Below, piece by piece: positions 1 to 5,239 of a DNA stretch of 5,306 nt (its first letter is position 1; every line of letters begins with the position of its first letter). The stretch covers positions 1 to 5,306 of the forward strand of contig JASLBZ010000144.1 of assembly GCA_030146285.1 (NCBI GenBank), read 5' to 3'. The notes below the pieces were generated by a model. It was not told the origin of the DNA, did not search any database, and saw only the letters and a list, made by a program, of their open reading frames with translations. Both the position numbers and the translations under genes were made by a program. Source of the stretch: Neisseriaceae bacterium (lineage in GTDB: Bacteria > Pseudomonadota > Gammaproteobacteria > Burkholderiales > Neisseriaceae).

Positions 1-45
1 ACACAGCGGACTTAAAATCCGCCGACCCTAACCGGTCGTGCCGGT
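1..45 (+). repeat. 45-bp direct terminal repeat, left copy
   Basis: Identical base for base to 5262-5306. It runs from the end of the tRNA-Leu D-arm to the first base of the T-loop. It could mark a circular sequence, an assembly overlap, or two tRNA-Leu gene copies flanking the segment. Confidence 0.95.
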
Positions 46-67
46 TCAATTCCGGCCCCGGGCACCA
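1..67 (+). tRNA. tRNA-Leu(UAA), 3' part (5' end missing)
   Basis: This is the 3' portion of a leucine tRNA. It begins at the end of the D-arm. The anticodon stem GCGGA/TCCGC encloses the loop CTTAAAA, with anticodon TAA at 13-15. A long class II variable arm follows (CGACC paired with GGTCG), as expected for tRNA-Leu. The T-arm GCCGG-TTCAATT-CCGGC lies at 40-56. The 3' acceptor strand CCCGGGC is at 57-63, then discriminator A64 and an encoded CCA at 65-67. The missing 5' acceptor strand GCCCGGG is present at the other end of the window, where the gene is cut on its 3' side. A terminator follows 7 nt downstream, so this is the last gene of its transcript. Confidence 0.95.
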
Positions 68-74
68 TGCAATA

Positions 75-106
75 AAAAAAATAACCGCTTTTGCGGTTAT
101 TTTTTT
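75..106 (+). terminator. Rho-independent terminator after tRNA-Leu
   Basis: A hairpin with 14 paired positions has arms at 75-88 and 93-106 and loop TTTT at 89-92. Its core is ATAACCGC/GCGGTTAT, flanked by an A-run on the left and a T-run on the right. The T-run ends the structure and serves as the U-tract. It sits 7 nt after the tRNA-Leu CCA and would end the tRNA transcript. The A-run on the left means it could also act on the other strand, but no gene is seen reading into it from the right. Confidence 0.85.
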
Positions 107-303
107 GCCTGTTACTTTTGTAAAATAATCGACTCATTGCACAATATTCATATATCTCATTAACATGGCCTTCTATCGTATTTTTATGCCGTTAATTATT
201 TTGTGAATCCATTCAAACCATTGCTGACTACTATTGCCCCTCGGTTAAAAACGAAATGATATTCCATATTCCTTTATTTTGCCCTTTCCTCATTGGGAAT
301 GGG

Positions 304-323
304 TTTCATTTTCCTAAATGAAA
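304..323. repeat. Inverted repeat TTTCATTT-tcct-AAATGAAA
   Basis: Two perfect 8-bp arms (304-311 and 316-323) are separated by 4 nt. There is no T-run after it, so it is not a typical terminator. It lies about 30 bp upstream of a TATAAT box, close to where a -35 element or an upstream operator would be. It may be a protein-binding site or simply a chance AT-rich repeat; the sequence alone cannot decide. Confidence 0.4.
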
Positions 324-355
324 TACACAGTACACTTTACCCTGCAACAATAGAA

Positions 356-361
356 TATAAT
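356..361 (+). promoter_or_regulatory. Possible -10 box for the TetR gene
   Basis: The hexamer is a perfect TATAAT about 109 bp before the TetR start codon. No good -35 hexamer lies 16-18 bp upstream; CACTTT at 333-338 is a poor match. In DNA this AT-rich a TATAAT can occur by chance, so this is tentative. If real, the leader RNA would be about 100 nt and would include the downstream inverted repeat and palindrome. Confidence 0.3.
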
Positions 362-382
362 ATCAAAATACACTACAAATTA

Positions 383-420
383 AAGTTAAAAATCTAAAAT
401 ATAAAAACAGAATTTAACTT
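383..420. repeat. Inverted repeat AAGTTAAA ... TTTAACTT
   Basis: Two perfect 8-bp arms at 383-390 and 413-420 are separated by 22 nt. They lie between the possible -10 box and the TetR start codon. Equal arms at this spacing could bind two dimers of a regulator, or fold into a weak stem in RNA. The base composition is so AT-rich that chance is a real alternative. Confidence 0.3.
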
Positions 421-426
421 AACACA

Positions 427-436
427 CCCCATGGGG
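427..436. promoter_or_regulatory. Palindrome CCCCATGGGG, candidate operator
   Basis: A perfect 10-bp GC-rich palindrome stands out in very AT-rich DNA, centred about 38 bp upstream of the TetR start codon. TetR-family repressors commonly bind palindromes overlapping their own promoter, so autoregulation at this site is plausible. The link between this protein and this site is inferred from position only. Confidence 0.35.
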
Positions 437-469
437 CATTTACTACACACATCACGGTAACACATCTGA

Positions 470-1108
470 ATGAACTTAAGTCACAGCAGGATTACATTAC
501 CTGTTACAAAAAAAGGTAAGCGGCGCAGTCAAACCATTATTCAGGCTGCTACAAATGTTTTTATTCAATATGGCTTTAATGGCGCATCCATTGATAAAAT
601 ATTAGCCATCTCTGGCGGCTCACGTTCCAGTGTTTATGATATTTTTGGCAGCAAAGAAGGCTTATTCAATGCTGTGATTCATGACATGGTCGAGCAAGTT
701 TTTACCACCACACCCATCAACTTAAAAGACAGTAGCGTCAATCAGATTTTGTACGAGCATGCTGCAAACTACCTCTATCACGTCTTAAAACCAGATGCAC
801 TGAACCTTTACAGAATGGTCATCTCGGAATCTGATCAATTTCCTGGACTGGCTCGAATTTGCTACCAAGCTGGGCCAGAACGATTCTACAAGGACTTAGC
901 ATCCAATCTAGAAGCCATAACCAACCTACCTCAACCAACCTTGCTTTTGGCTTCCCGTACATTCTTGGTAATGGTTGCCGGTGATTTGATGTTACAAGCC
1001 CTAAGCACACCCGGTTTTAAACTCACCCGAGTGCTTGCCAAAAGCCACATTGATTTAAGCATTCAAATGTGTGATGCATTTTTTAACAATAGCCAACAAC
1101 CGGTATAA
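470..1108 (+). CDS. TetR-family transcriptional repressor, AefR-like
   Basis: The product is a 212-residue cytoplasmic DNA-binding regulator. The N-terminal domain (about 18-65) has the TetR pattern: a helix with AATNVFIQYGF, then ASIDKIL, and the recognition helix region SRSSVYDIFGSKEGLF (51-66), very close to the family's usual xYxxFxxKExL signature. The C-terminal part, with LYRMVISES at 113-121 followed by FPGLARICYQAGP, resembles the ligand/dimer domain of AefR-type regulators. The ligand and targets cannot be told. The ATG at 470 directly follows an in-frame TGA at 467-469, so the start cannot lie further upstream; no strong ribosome binding site is visible. It stands alone and converges on the membrane-protein gene. 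The SDR gene beyond that is a possible target, and autoregulation through upstream palindromes is likely. The basic tail before the HTH (KKGKRR, 14-19) may add DNA contacts. Confidence 0.9.
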   Translation: MNLSHSRITLPVTKKGKRRSQTIIQAATNVFIQYGFNGASIDKILAISGGSRSSVYDIFGSKEGLFNAVIHDMVEQVFTTTPINLKDSSVNQILYEHAANYLYHVLKPDALNLYRMVISESDQFPGLARICYQAGPERFYKDLASNLEAITNLPQPTLLLASRTFLVMVAGDLMLQALSTPGFKLTRVLAKSHIDLSIQMCDAFFNNSQQPV

Positions 1109-1137
1109 AAAAACAACCTGTCAATAACAGGTTGTTT
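1107..1137 (-). terminator. Hairpin terminator between convergent genes
   Basis: A perfect 10-bp stem, AAACAACCTG (1111-1120) with CAGGTTGTTT (1128-1137), has a 7-nt loop. On the minus strand the stem runs into seven Ts (complement of 1107-1113), a good U-tract, so it best terminates the membrane-protein gene ending at 1164. On the plus strand only three Ts close the stem, so it would be weaker for the TetR gene, whose stop codon it overlaps. It probably serves both. Confidence 0.75.
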
Positions 1138-1163
1138 GACCAAAGCCATTCATGCAACAAACA

Positions 1164-1514
1164 CTAAACACCAAAACCCATCAATAAAATTCCCCAGAAC
1201 AATGCCCCCATACCCAATGACAAGCAAAAAATGGTGAGTCCATCAGCAATACTGTACAAAGAACGCTTCAAGCCATGCCCTTCCATGCTTGGGCCCATTC
1301 CTTTAACCAACCAGGTCAATAACTGGGAAATCAGATACCCCAAAATCAAGGCATAAGGTCCAACATAAACATTAACCTGCCTTAGCATCGATAAAGCGTG
1401 GAGATTGTCTTGGTTACTGGCATAGTAATACACAATAATAATTGAATAAAAAACCATTCCACTAAACATCATTAACAGTTTTGGTGCTTTTTTTTCCCAG
1501 ATATCCACGGACAT
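1164..1514 (-). CDS. Small three-helix membrane protein, function unknown
   Basis: I do not recognise this 116-residue protein. Three hydrophobic segments are likely transmembrane helices: about 13-32 (rich in M, I and Y, ending VYYYA), 50-70 (containing GPYALILGYL) and 90-114 (Gly/Leu-rich, ending at the C-terminus). The N-terminal dozen residues contain WEKK, and the second loop contains K71, K83 and R84; the positive-inside rule gives no clear orientation because the first loop has only one Arg. There is no cleavable signal peptide, lipobox or obvious enzyme motif. The ATG at 1514 is chosen because AAAGGGGGAG lies just before it; a TTG 24 nt further upstream extends the frame but has no such site. 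The gene is transcribed away from the SDR gene, sharing its upstream region, and ends at a hairpin terminator facing the TetR gene. Confidence 0.7.
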   Translation of the reverse strand: MSVDIWEKKAPKLLMMFSGMVFYSIIIVYYYASNQDNLHALSMLRQVNVYVGPYALILGYLISQLLTWLVKGMGPSMEGHGLKRSLYSIADGLTIFCLSLGMGALFWGILLMGFGV

Positions 1515-1515
1515 T

Positions 1516-1525
1516 CTCCCCCTTT
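1516..1525 (-). promoter_or_regulatory. Ribosome binding site deciding the membrane-protein start
   Basis: Read on the minus strand this is AAAGGGGGAG, then one A, then ATG at 1514. The purine run matches the Shine-Dalgarno core with AGG about 6 nt before the ATG. It favours this ATG over the in-frame TTG at 1538. Confidence 0.6.
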
Positions 1526-1686
1526 CATGAAAATACAATTATCATAATATTTGAAATTTAATGCAAATAAATTAATGGTTTGTATTAAAATATGTTGGAA
1601 TTTGTAAGTCAATAAAAAAGCCCATCCTTGACGGACATTCAAATTGATGGGAATCTCAGTGGCAATTCATATTCATTCCGACAATC

Positions 1687-1692
1687 AAGAGA
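1687..1692 (+). promoter_or_regulatory. Ribosome binding site of the SDR gene
   Basis: AAGAGA lies 4 nt before the ATG at 1697. The same hexamer, in nearly the same context (CAAGAGA, A-rich spacer, ATG), precedes ettA, which supports 1697 as the true SDR start rather than the upstream TTG at 1628. Confidence 0.55.
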
Positions 1693-1696
1693 AAAC

Positions 1697-2401
1697 ATGT
1701 CTAAAACATTTTTAATATACGGTGCCAGCCAAGGCTTAGGCAAAGCCATTGTTCAGTCTATTCCTGACGCAAACGACACCGTATTTGCCGTGTCTCGCTC
1801 CAAGCCTCAACATGATTTGCATTGGATTGGCGCTGATTTATCAGACCCAAAAATGGCTGTAAGTATTGTTAAAGAAGCGATTGCCAGCACACCATTAGAT
1901 TGTGTTATCTACAATGTCGGTATTTGGGAGCATGATGCATTCACCGATGCTTATGATTTTTCAAAATGTTCCGATGATGAAATTTTAACATTGGTACAAA
2001 CCAACATCAGTTCTTGTCTTTTGAATCTCAAAGCTGTTTTGCCCAATTTACAAAAGTCAGACAATGCTAAGATTATTTTAATCGGTTCAACATGGGGTTT
2101 GGATAATCACAATGGCAAAGAAGTCGCCTTTTCCGCCAGCAAATACGCCGTTCGAGGCATTGCCCATGCTTTGCGTGAAACCTTACGTGAATTTCAAATT
2201 GGCATTAGCGTCCTGAACCTAGGTTACTTGGCAACAGAATTTGCAATAGATGTTCCGACTGTCAATGTGCTGCAAGCCACACAAGACAGCCTCATCCCGC
2301 TGAGCGATGTCATCGCAGCCATTCGCTTTATCTTAAGCACCAGTAAAGCCAGCTGCGTGAAAGAAATCAACATGCCTGCCATGGCAGATACCAATATGTA
2401 A
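1697..2401 (+). CDS. SDR-family oxidoreductase with Phe replacing catalytic Tyr
   Basis: This is a 234-residue Rossmann-fold protein of the short-chain dehydrogenase/reductase (SDR) family, close to the usual 230-260. Cofactor motif GASQGLG is at 9-15 (GxxxGxG). Basic R34 after strand 2 suggests NADP(H). D47 is in ADLSD, and YNVG at 72-75 replaces the usual NNAG. Active-site N103, S131 (IGSTWG) and K149 are present, but the position expected to hold the catalytic Tyr is F145 (FSASK; codon TTT at 2129-2131). The usual PG after strand 6 is NLG (174-176). It may therefore be a weak or non-classical enzyme, or a binding protein; its substrate is unknown. The ATG at 1697 is chosen because the Rossmann strand starts right after it and AAGAGA (1687-1692) precedes it; the TTG at 1628 adds 23 unlike residues. 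It is divergent from the membrane-protein gene. No clear terminator follows, so reading into ettA 90 nt away is possible. Confidence 0.85.
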   Translation: MSKTFLIYGASQGLGKAIVQSIPDANDTVFAVSRSKPQHDLHWIGADLSDPKMAVSIVKEAIASTPLDCVIYNVGIWEHDAFTDAYDFSKCSDDEILTLVQTNISSCLLNLKAVLPNLQKSDNAKIILIGSTWGLDNHNGKEVAFSASKYAVRGIAHALRETLREFQIGISVLNLGYLATEFAIDVPTVNVLQATQDSLIPLSDVIAAIRFILSTSKASCVKEINMPAMADTNM

Positions 2402-2425
2402 ACCCATTTTTCATTTTTATCTCAC

Positions 2426-2453
2426 TTGCCCTATTACCACAATCGGTTACAAT
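2426..2453 (+). promoter_or_regulatory. Probable sigma70 promoter of ettA
   Basis: TTGCCC (2426-2431, 4 of 6 match to TTGACA) and TACAAT (2448-2453, 5 of 6 match to TATAAT) are separated by 16 bp. Transcription would begin near 2460, giving a leader of about 30 nt. The -10 box lies inside a small inverted repeat (2444-2458). Confidence 0.5.
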
Positions 2454-2458
2454 AACCG
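2444..2458. repeat. Inverted repeat CGGTTA-caa-TAACCG over the ettA -10 box
   Basis: Two perfect 6-bp arms have a 3-nt centre. No T-run follows, so it is not a convincing terminator for the SDR gene. Its overlap with the predicted -10 box means a protein bound here would block the ettA promoter; chance is also possible for a repeat this short. Confidence 0.4.
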
Positions 2459-2491
2459 CATTCATAATTTCCCCTATTTCAAGAGACAAAC

Positions 2492-4159
2492 ATGAGTCAA
2501 TACGTCTATTCGATGTACAAAGTTAGCAAAACAGTACCACCACAAAAACAAATTATTAAAGACATTTCATTGTCTTTCTTACCGGGTGCAAAAATTGGTT
2601 TATTGGGCTTAAATGGCGCAGGTAAATCAACGGTTTTGCGCATTATGGCAGGTGTGGATAAAGAGTTTGACGGCGAAGCTGTTGCCATGAATGGCATCAA
2701 TATCGGCTACTTAGCCCAAGAGCCTGAGTTGGACCCCAACAAAACCGTTCGCGAAGAAGTTGAAAGTGGCATGGGTGCAGTGGTTGAAGCGCAAAAACGC
2801 CTAGAAGAAGTTTATGCAGCTTACGCAGAAGAAGATGCCGACTTTGATGCTTTGGCTGAAGAACAAGGTCGCCTAGAGGCCATTATTTCAGCTGGTGCTG
2901 GTGACAATATCGAACTGCAATTGGAAATTGCTGCTGATGCTTTGCGCCTACCCGATTGGGACGCTAAAATTGAACACCTCTCTGGTGGTGAAAAACGCCG
3001 CGTGGCATTGTGTAAATTATTGCTTTCTAAACCTGATATGCTATTGCTTGACGAACCAACAAACCATTTGGATGCCGAGTCTGTTGAGTGGTTAGAACAG
3101 TTCTTAGTACGCTTTCCGGGCACGGTCGTTGCTGTTACCCATGATCGCTACTTCTTAGACAATGCTGCAGAATGGATTTTGGAACTTGACCGTGGCCATG
3201 GTATTCCTTGGAAAGGCAATTACAGCTCTTGGTTAGAACAAAAAGAAGCACGCCTTGCTACAGAGTCAAAACAAGAAGCTGCCCGCATGAAATCCATGAA
3301 ACACGAGTTAGAATGGGTTCGCCAAAATGCCAAAGGTCGCCAAGCCAAATCCAAAGCCCGTATTGCTCGCTTTGAAGAAATGTCGAGTGTTGAATACCAA
3401 AAACGCAATGAAACCCAAGAAATCTTTATTCCTGTGGCAGAGCGCTTGGGCAATGAGGTCATTGAGTTCACCAACGTGAGCAAAGCCTTTGGTGACAAAT
3501 TATTGATTGATGATTTAAGCTTCAAAATCCCAGCAGGTGCGATTGTCGGCATTATCGGCCCGAATGGTGCGGGTAAATCAACACTGTTTAAAATGATTAC
3601 CGGTAAAGAGCAACCTGATTCAGGTGAAGTGAAAATTGGTCAAACCGTACAAATGTCTGTCGTTGACCAAAGTCGTCAAGATTTGGATAACAAAAAAACG
3701 GTGTTTGATGATGTTGCCGAAGGCCGTGATATCTTGCAAGTGGGTCAATTTGAAATTCCTGCGCGCGCTTATTTAGGTCGCTTTAACTTCAAAGGTGCAG
3801 ACCAAGGCAAAATCGTTGGTAATTTATCTGGTGGTGAACGTGGTCGCTTACACTTGGCCAAAACATTGATTACCGGTGGTAACGTCTTACTACTGGATGA
3901 ACCATCAAATGACTTGGACGTAGAAACCCTACGCGCACTAGAAGAAGCCTTATTAGAATTTGCCGGTAATGCATTGGTGGTTTCTCATGACCGTTGGTTC
4001 TTAGACCGCATTGCAACCCACATTTTGGCTTGTGAAGGCGATTCTAAATGGGTGTTCTTTGATGGTAACTACCAGGAATACGAAGCCGATAAGCGCAAAC
4101 GTTTGGGCGAAGAAGCAGCCAAACCAAAACGCATTCGCTACAAACCAGTTACCCGCTAA
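2492..4159 (+). CDS. ettA: Energy-dependent translational throttle protein EttA
   Basis: EttA is a cytoplasmic ABC-F ATPase without membrane domains. In E. coli it binds the ribosomal E site and couples the first elongation steps to the ATP/ADP ratio. This copy has 555 residues, the E. coli length. ABC domain 1 has Walker A GLNGAGKST (39-47), signature LSGGE (163-167) and Walker B with catalytic E188 (LLLDEPTNHLD). ABC domain 2 has Walker A GPNGAGKST (356-364), LSGGE (445-449) and E470 (LLLDEPSNDLD). Both glutamates match E. coli E188 and E470. The acidic helical arm lies at about 95-140, and the basic P-site tRNA-interacting linker at about 242-322 (KGRQAKSKARIARFEE). The tail KPKRIRYKP is basic. 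The ATG follows AAGAGA (2481-2486) by 5 nt. A probable own promoter lies upstream and a strong terminator downstream, so it is likely a single-gene unit. No damage is seen. Confidence 0.98.
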   Translation: MSQYVYSMYKVSKTVPPQKQIIKDISLSFLPGAKIGLLGLNGAGKSTVLRIMAGVDKEFDGEAVAMNGINIGYLAQEPELDPNKTVREEVESGMGAVVEAQKRLEEVYAAYAEEDADFDALAEEQGRLEAIISAGAGDNIELQLEIAADALRLPDWDAKIEHLSGGEKRRVALCKLLLSKPDMLLLDEPTNHLDAESVEWLEQFLVRFPGTVVAVTHDRYFLDNAAEWILELDRGHGIPWKGNYSSWLEQKEARLATESKQEAARMKSMKHELEWVRQNAKGRQAKSKARIARFEEMSSVEYQKRNETQEIFIPVAERLGNEVIEFTNVSKAFGDKLLIDDLSFKIPAGAIVGIIGPNGAGKSTLFKMITGKEQPDSGEVKIGQTVQMSVVDQSRQDLDNKKTVFDDVAEGRDILQVGQFEIPARAYLGRFNFKGADQGKIVGNLSGGERGRLHLAKTLITGGNVLLLDEPSNDLDVETLRALEEALLEFAGNALVVSHDRWFLDRIATHILACEGDSKWVFFDGNYQEYEADKRKRLGEEAAKPKRIRYKPVTR

Positions 4160-4176
4160 AAAGCTTTTAAACAAAC

Positions 4177-4205
4177 AAAATGCCAACTTAATGTTGGCAT
4201 TTTTT
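4177..4205 (+). terminator. Bidirectional terminator between ettA and nfsA
   Basis: An 11-bp stem (4177-4187 with 4193-4203) has loop TTAAT. The core TGCCAAC/GTTGGCA is flanked by AAAA on the left and six Ts (4200-4205) on the right. It ends the ettA transcript 18 nt after the stop codon. On the minus strand the stem is followed by TTTTGTTTGTTT, so it can also end the convergent nfsA transcript, whose stop is at 4229. Confidence 0.85.
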
Positions 4206-4228
4206 GTGACTTGCTTATAGGCTGCTGA

Positions 4229-4963
4229 TTATTCCAAATTCAAACCTTGTTCCGCCAAAAACTCACGCATATGAACACGATTTTGTTTGCTCATAAATTC
4301 ACTCATGCTTTTACTCCAATCCGCCGCTTTTTGATTGCTCGCACGGGTTCGGTAATATTCTTGCATATGCGCATCATAAGACAATAACTCATCCAAATAG
4401 GCTTTATCCGAATAATGCTCATGGTGCAAAATTGAGGCCACAGGCAAACGCGGCTTGGTGGCATTTCTTACTTCAGGAACGCCCACCGTCATGCCAAACA
4501 CAGCATAAGCATGCTCTGGAATGTGCAGAAAATCACAAACAGCGCGAGGTTGATTGCGAATACCACCAATGAAACAAATGCCATAACCATTGGCTTCGGC
4601 TGCCAAAGCAAAATTCTGCGCTAGCAAGGCAACATCGACGGTTGCAACCAAGAGATTTTCTGTGGTCTGTGCTTGAATCTTTTGTTCATGCATTTCACAT
4701 GCTTTTTGTAAGCGCTTTAAATCCGCACAAAAAACCAAAAAAGTAGCACATGTTTCTACATGTGGGTTACCCGTTAACTTTGCCAACACTTTTTTTCGCT
4801 CTGGCTCATTCACAGCGATAACAGAATACGCTTGGACAAAATGCGATGAGGCTGCGCACTGTGCAGCGGACAGCATTTGTTCTAATTTTTCTAAAGGAAT
4901 TTGTTCATCTGTGTATTTTCTTACAGAAACATGCGCTTGCATTTGCTCGATTACAGGGTTCAT
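4229..4963 (-). CDS. nfsA: NfsA-type NADPH-dependent nitroreductase/flavin reductase
   Basis: This 244-residue FMN enzyme belongs to the NfsA/FRP group of the nitroreductase family (E. coli NfsA has 240). Such enzymes are cytoplasmic homodimers that transfer two electrons from NADPH to nitroaromatics, quinones or flavins. Likely FMN contacts fall at the E. coli positions: H11, S13 and R15 (HVSVR), S39/S40 and Q44 (SSHFVQ). Further conserved motifs are VFCAD (77-81), IGGIRN (132-137), KPRLP (170-174) and YYRTRASN (203-210), the last bearing the Arg linked to NADPH binding in NfsA. The ATG at 4963 gives the family N-terminus MNPVIE and has GGA 7 nt upstream. An ATG four codons earlier and a TTG at 5062 extend the frame, but the added hydrophobic stretch is unlike the family. 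It is convergent with ettA and divergent from the tRNA genes. Physiological substrate unknown. Confidence 0.93.
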   Translation of the reverse strand: MNPVIEQMQAHVSVRKYTDEQIPLEKLEQMLSAAQCAASSHFVQAYSVIAVNEPERKKVLAKLTGNPHVETCATFLVFCADLKRLQKACEMHEQKIQAQTTENLLVATVDVALLAQNFALAAEANGYGICFIGGIRNQPRAVCDFLHIPEHAYAVFGMTVGVPEVRNATKPRLPVASILHHEHYSDKAYLDELLSYDAHMQEYYRTRASNQKAADWSKSMSEFMSKQNRVHMREFLAEQGLNLE

Positions 4964-4991
4964 GGTTAAGTCCATCCGATAAATTTCAATA

Positions 4992-4997
4992 ATTATA
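4992..4997 (-). promoter_or_regulatory. Probable -10 box of nfsA
   Basis: Read on the minus strand this is TATAAT, a perfect -10 match. It would start transcription near 4985, about 22 nt before the ATG at 4963, which fits that start and excludes the TTG at 5062. The -35 region (GTTTGT at 5015-5020 with 17-bp spacing) is weak, so an activator may be needed. No SoxS/MarA-type box was recognised. Confidence 0.45.
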
Positions 4998-5112
4998 ACC
5001 CAAAGACATGACAAACAAACCAAAGCAAGCTCTAACTCTTTTGTTTTTAAAATGCCACCCAAAACCCCACTGATTTTTGCTGCAATCTTAGCGCCAAAAC
5101 ATCAAAAAAAAG

Positions 5113-5141
5113 TAGCCAACAAACCAATAAACAGGTATAGT
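5113..5141 (+). promoter_or_regulatory. Probable promoter of the tRNA-Cys/tRNA-Leu genes
   Basis: TAGCCA (5113-5118, 4 of 6 match) and TATAGT (5136-5141, 5 of 6 match) are spaced exactly 17 bp apart. Transcription would begin around 5148, leaving a 5' leader of roughly 9 nt before tRNA-Cys. No GC-rich discriminator is seen after the -10 box. Confidence 0.45.
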
Positions 5142-5156
5142 TCTGTCTCACTTCAT

Positions 5157-5231
5157 GGCGGGGTGACAGAGTGACTATGTGACGGTTTGCAAAGCCGTAT
5201 AGGCCGGTTTAAATCCGCGCCCCCGCCTCCA
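5157..5231 (+). tRNA. tRNA-Cys(GCA)
   Basis: This is a complete 75-nt tRNA. Acceptor strands are GGCGGGG (5157-5163) and CCCCGCC (5221-5227), followed by discriminator T and an encoded CCA (5229-5231). The anticodon stem ACGGT/GCCGT closes a TTGCAAA loop with anticodon GCA. The T-arm contains the GGTTTAAATCC region. It is the first tRNA gene of this cluster inside the window and lies 8 nt before tRNA-Leu, the same order as cysT-leuZ in E. coli. No tRNA-Gly precedes it, unlike the E. coli glyW-cysT-leuZ cluster. Confidence 0.95.
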
Positions 5232-5239
5232 AAGTTTTA

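Larger units (their letters stand above)
107..469. other. AT-rich intergenic region, no gene seen
   Basis: This is about 360 bp between the tRNA terminator and the TetR gene. I see no reading frame with a ribosome binding site; the longest ATG frame I noticed by eye is 13 codons from 165. The region contains a perfect 8-bp inverted repeat (304-311/316-323), a TATAAT box (356-361), a second 8-bp inverted repeat (383-390/413-420) and a 10-bp palindrome (427-436). These crowd the half nearest the TetR gene and probably include its promoter and operator. Nothing interpretable was found in 107-300. Confidence 0.6.

Noticed and set aside
165..206. Short ATG frame of 13 codons with hydrophobic residues in the intergenic region
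   Set aside because: No ribosome binding site and too short to separate from chance.
819..1010. Open frame of 63 codons on the minus strand inside the TetR gene
   Set aside because: It is fully contained in a well-supported gene on the other strand and has no initiation signal or recognisable motif.
1515..1538. TTG start 24 nt upstream for the small membrane protein
   Set aside because: The purine-rich site AAAGGGGGAG lies inside this extension and points to the ATG at 1514.
1539..1627. Search for divergent promoters between the membrane-protein gene and the SDR gene
   Set aside because: Several AT-rich hexamers resemble -10 boxes (for example TAAAAT at 1586-1591), but none pairs with an acceptable -35 at normal spacing, so no promoter is called even though at least one must be near.
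1628..1696. N-terminal extension of the SDR gene from a TTG start
   Set aside because: The added 23 residues are unlike the start of an SDR, no ribosome binding site precedes the TTG, and AAGAGA before the ATG at 1697 is better.
4159..4168. AAAAGCTTTT palindrome after ettA
   Set aside because: Only a short A/T-flanked palindrome; the strong terminator just downstream explains the 3' end of the transcript.
2506..4186. Open frames of 60-110 codons overlapping ettA on both strands
   Set aside because: They lie within the strongly conserved ettA coding sequence, lack ribosome binding sites and show no recognisable protein features; they are by-products of its codon use.
4964..5062. Hydrophobic N-terminal extension of NfsA that might look like a signal or membrane anchor
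   Set aside because: It needs a TTG start without a ribosome binding site, it spans the TATAAT promoter box of the gene, and NfsA enzymes are cytoplasmic and start at the ATG equivalent to 4963.
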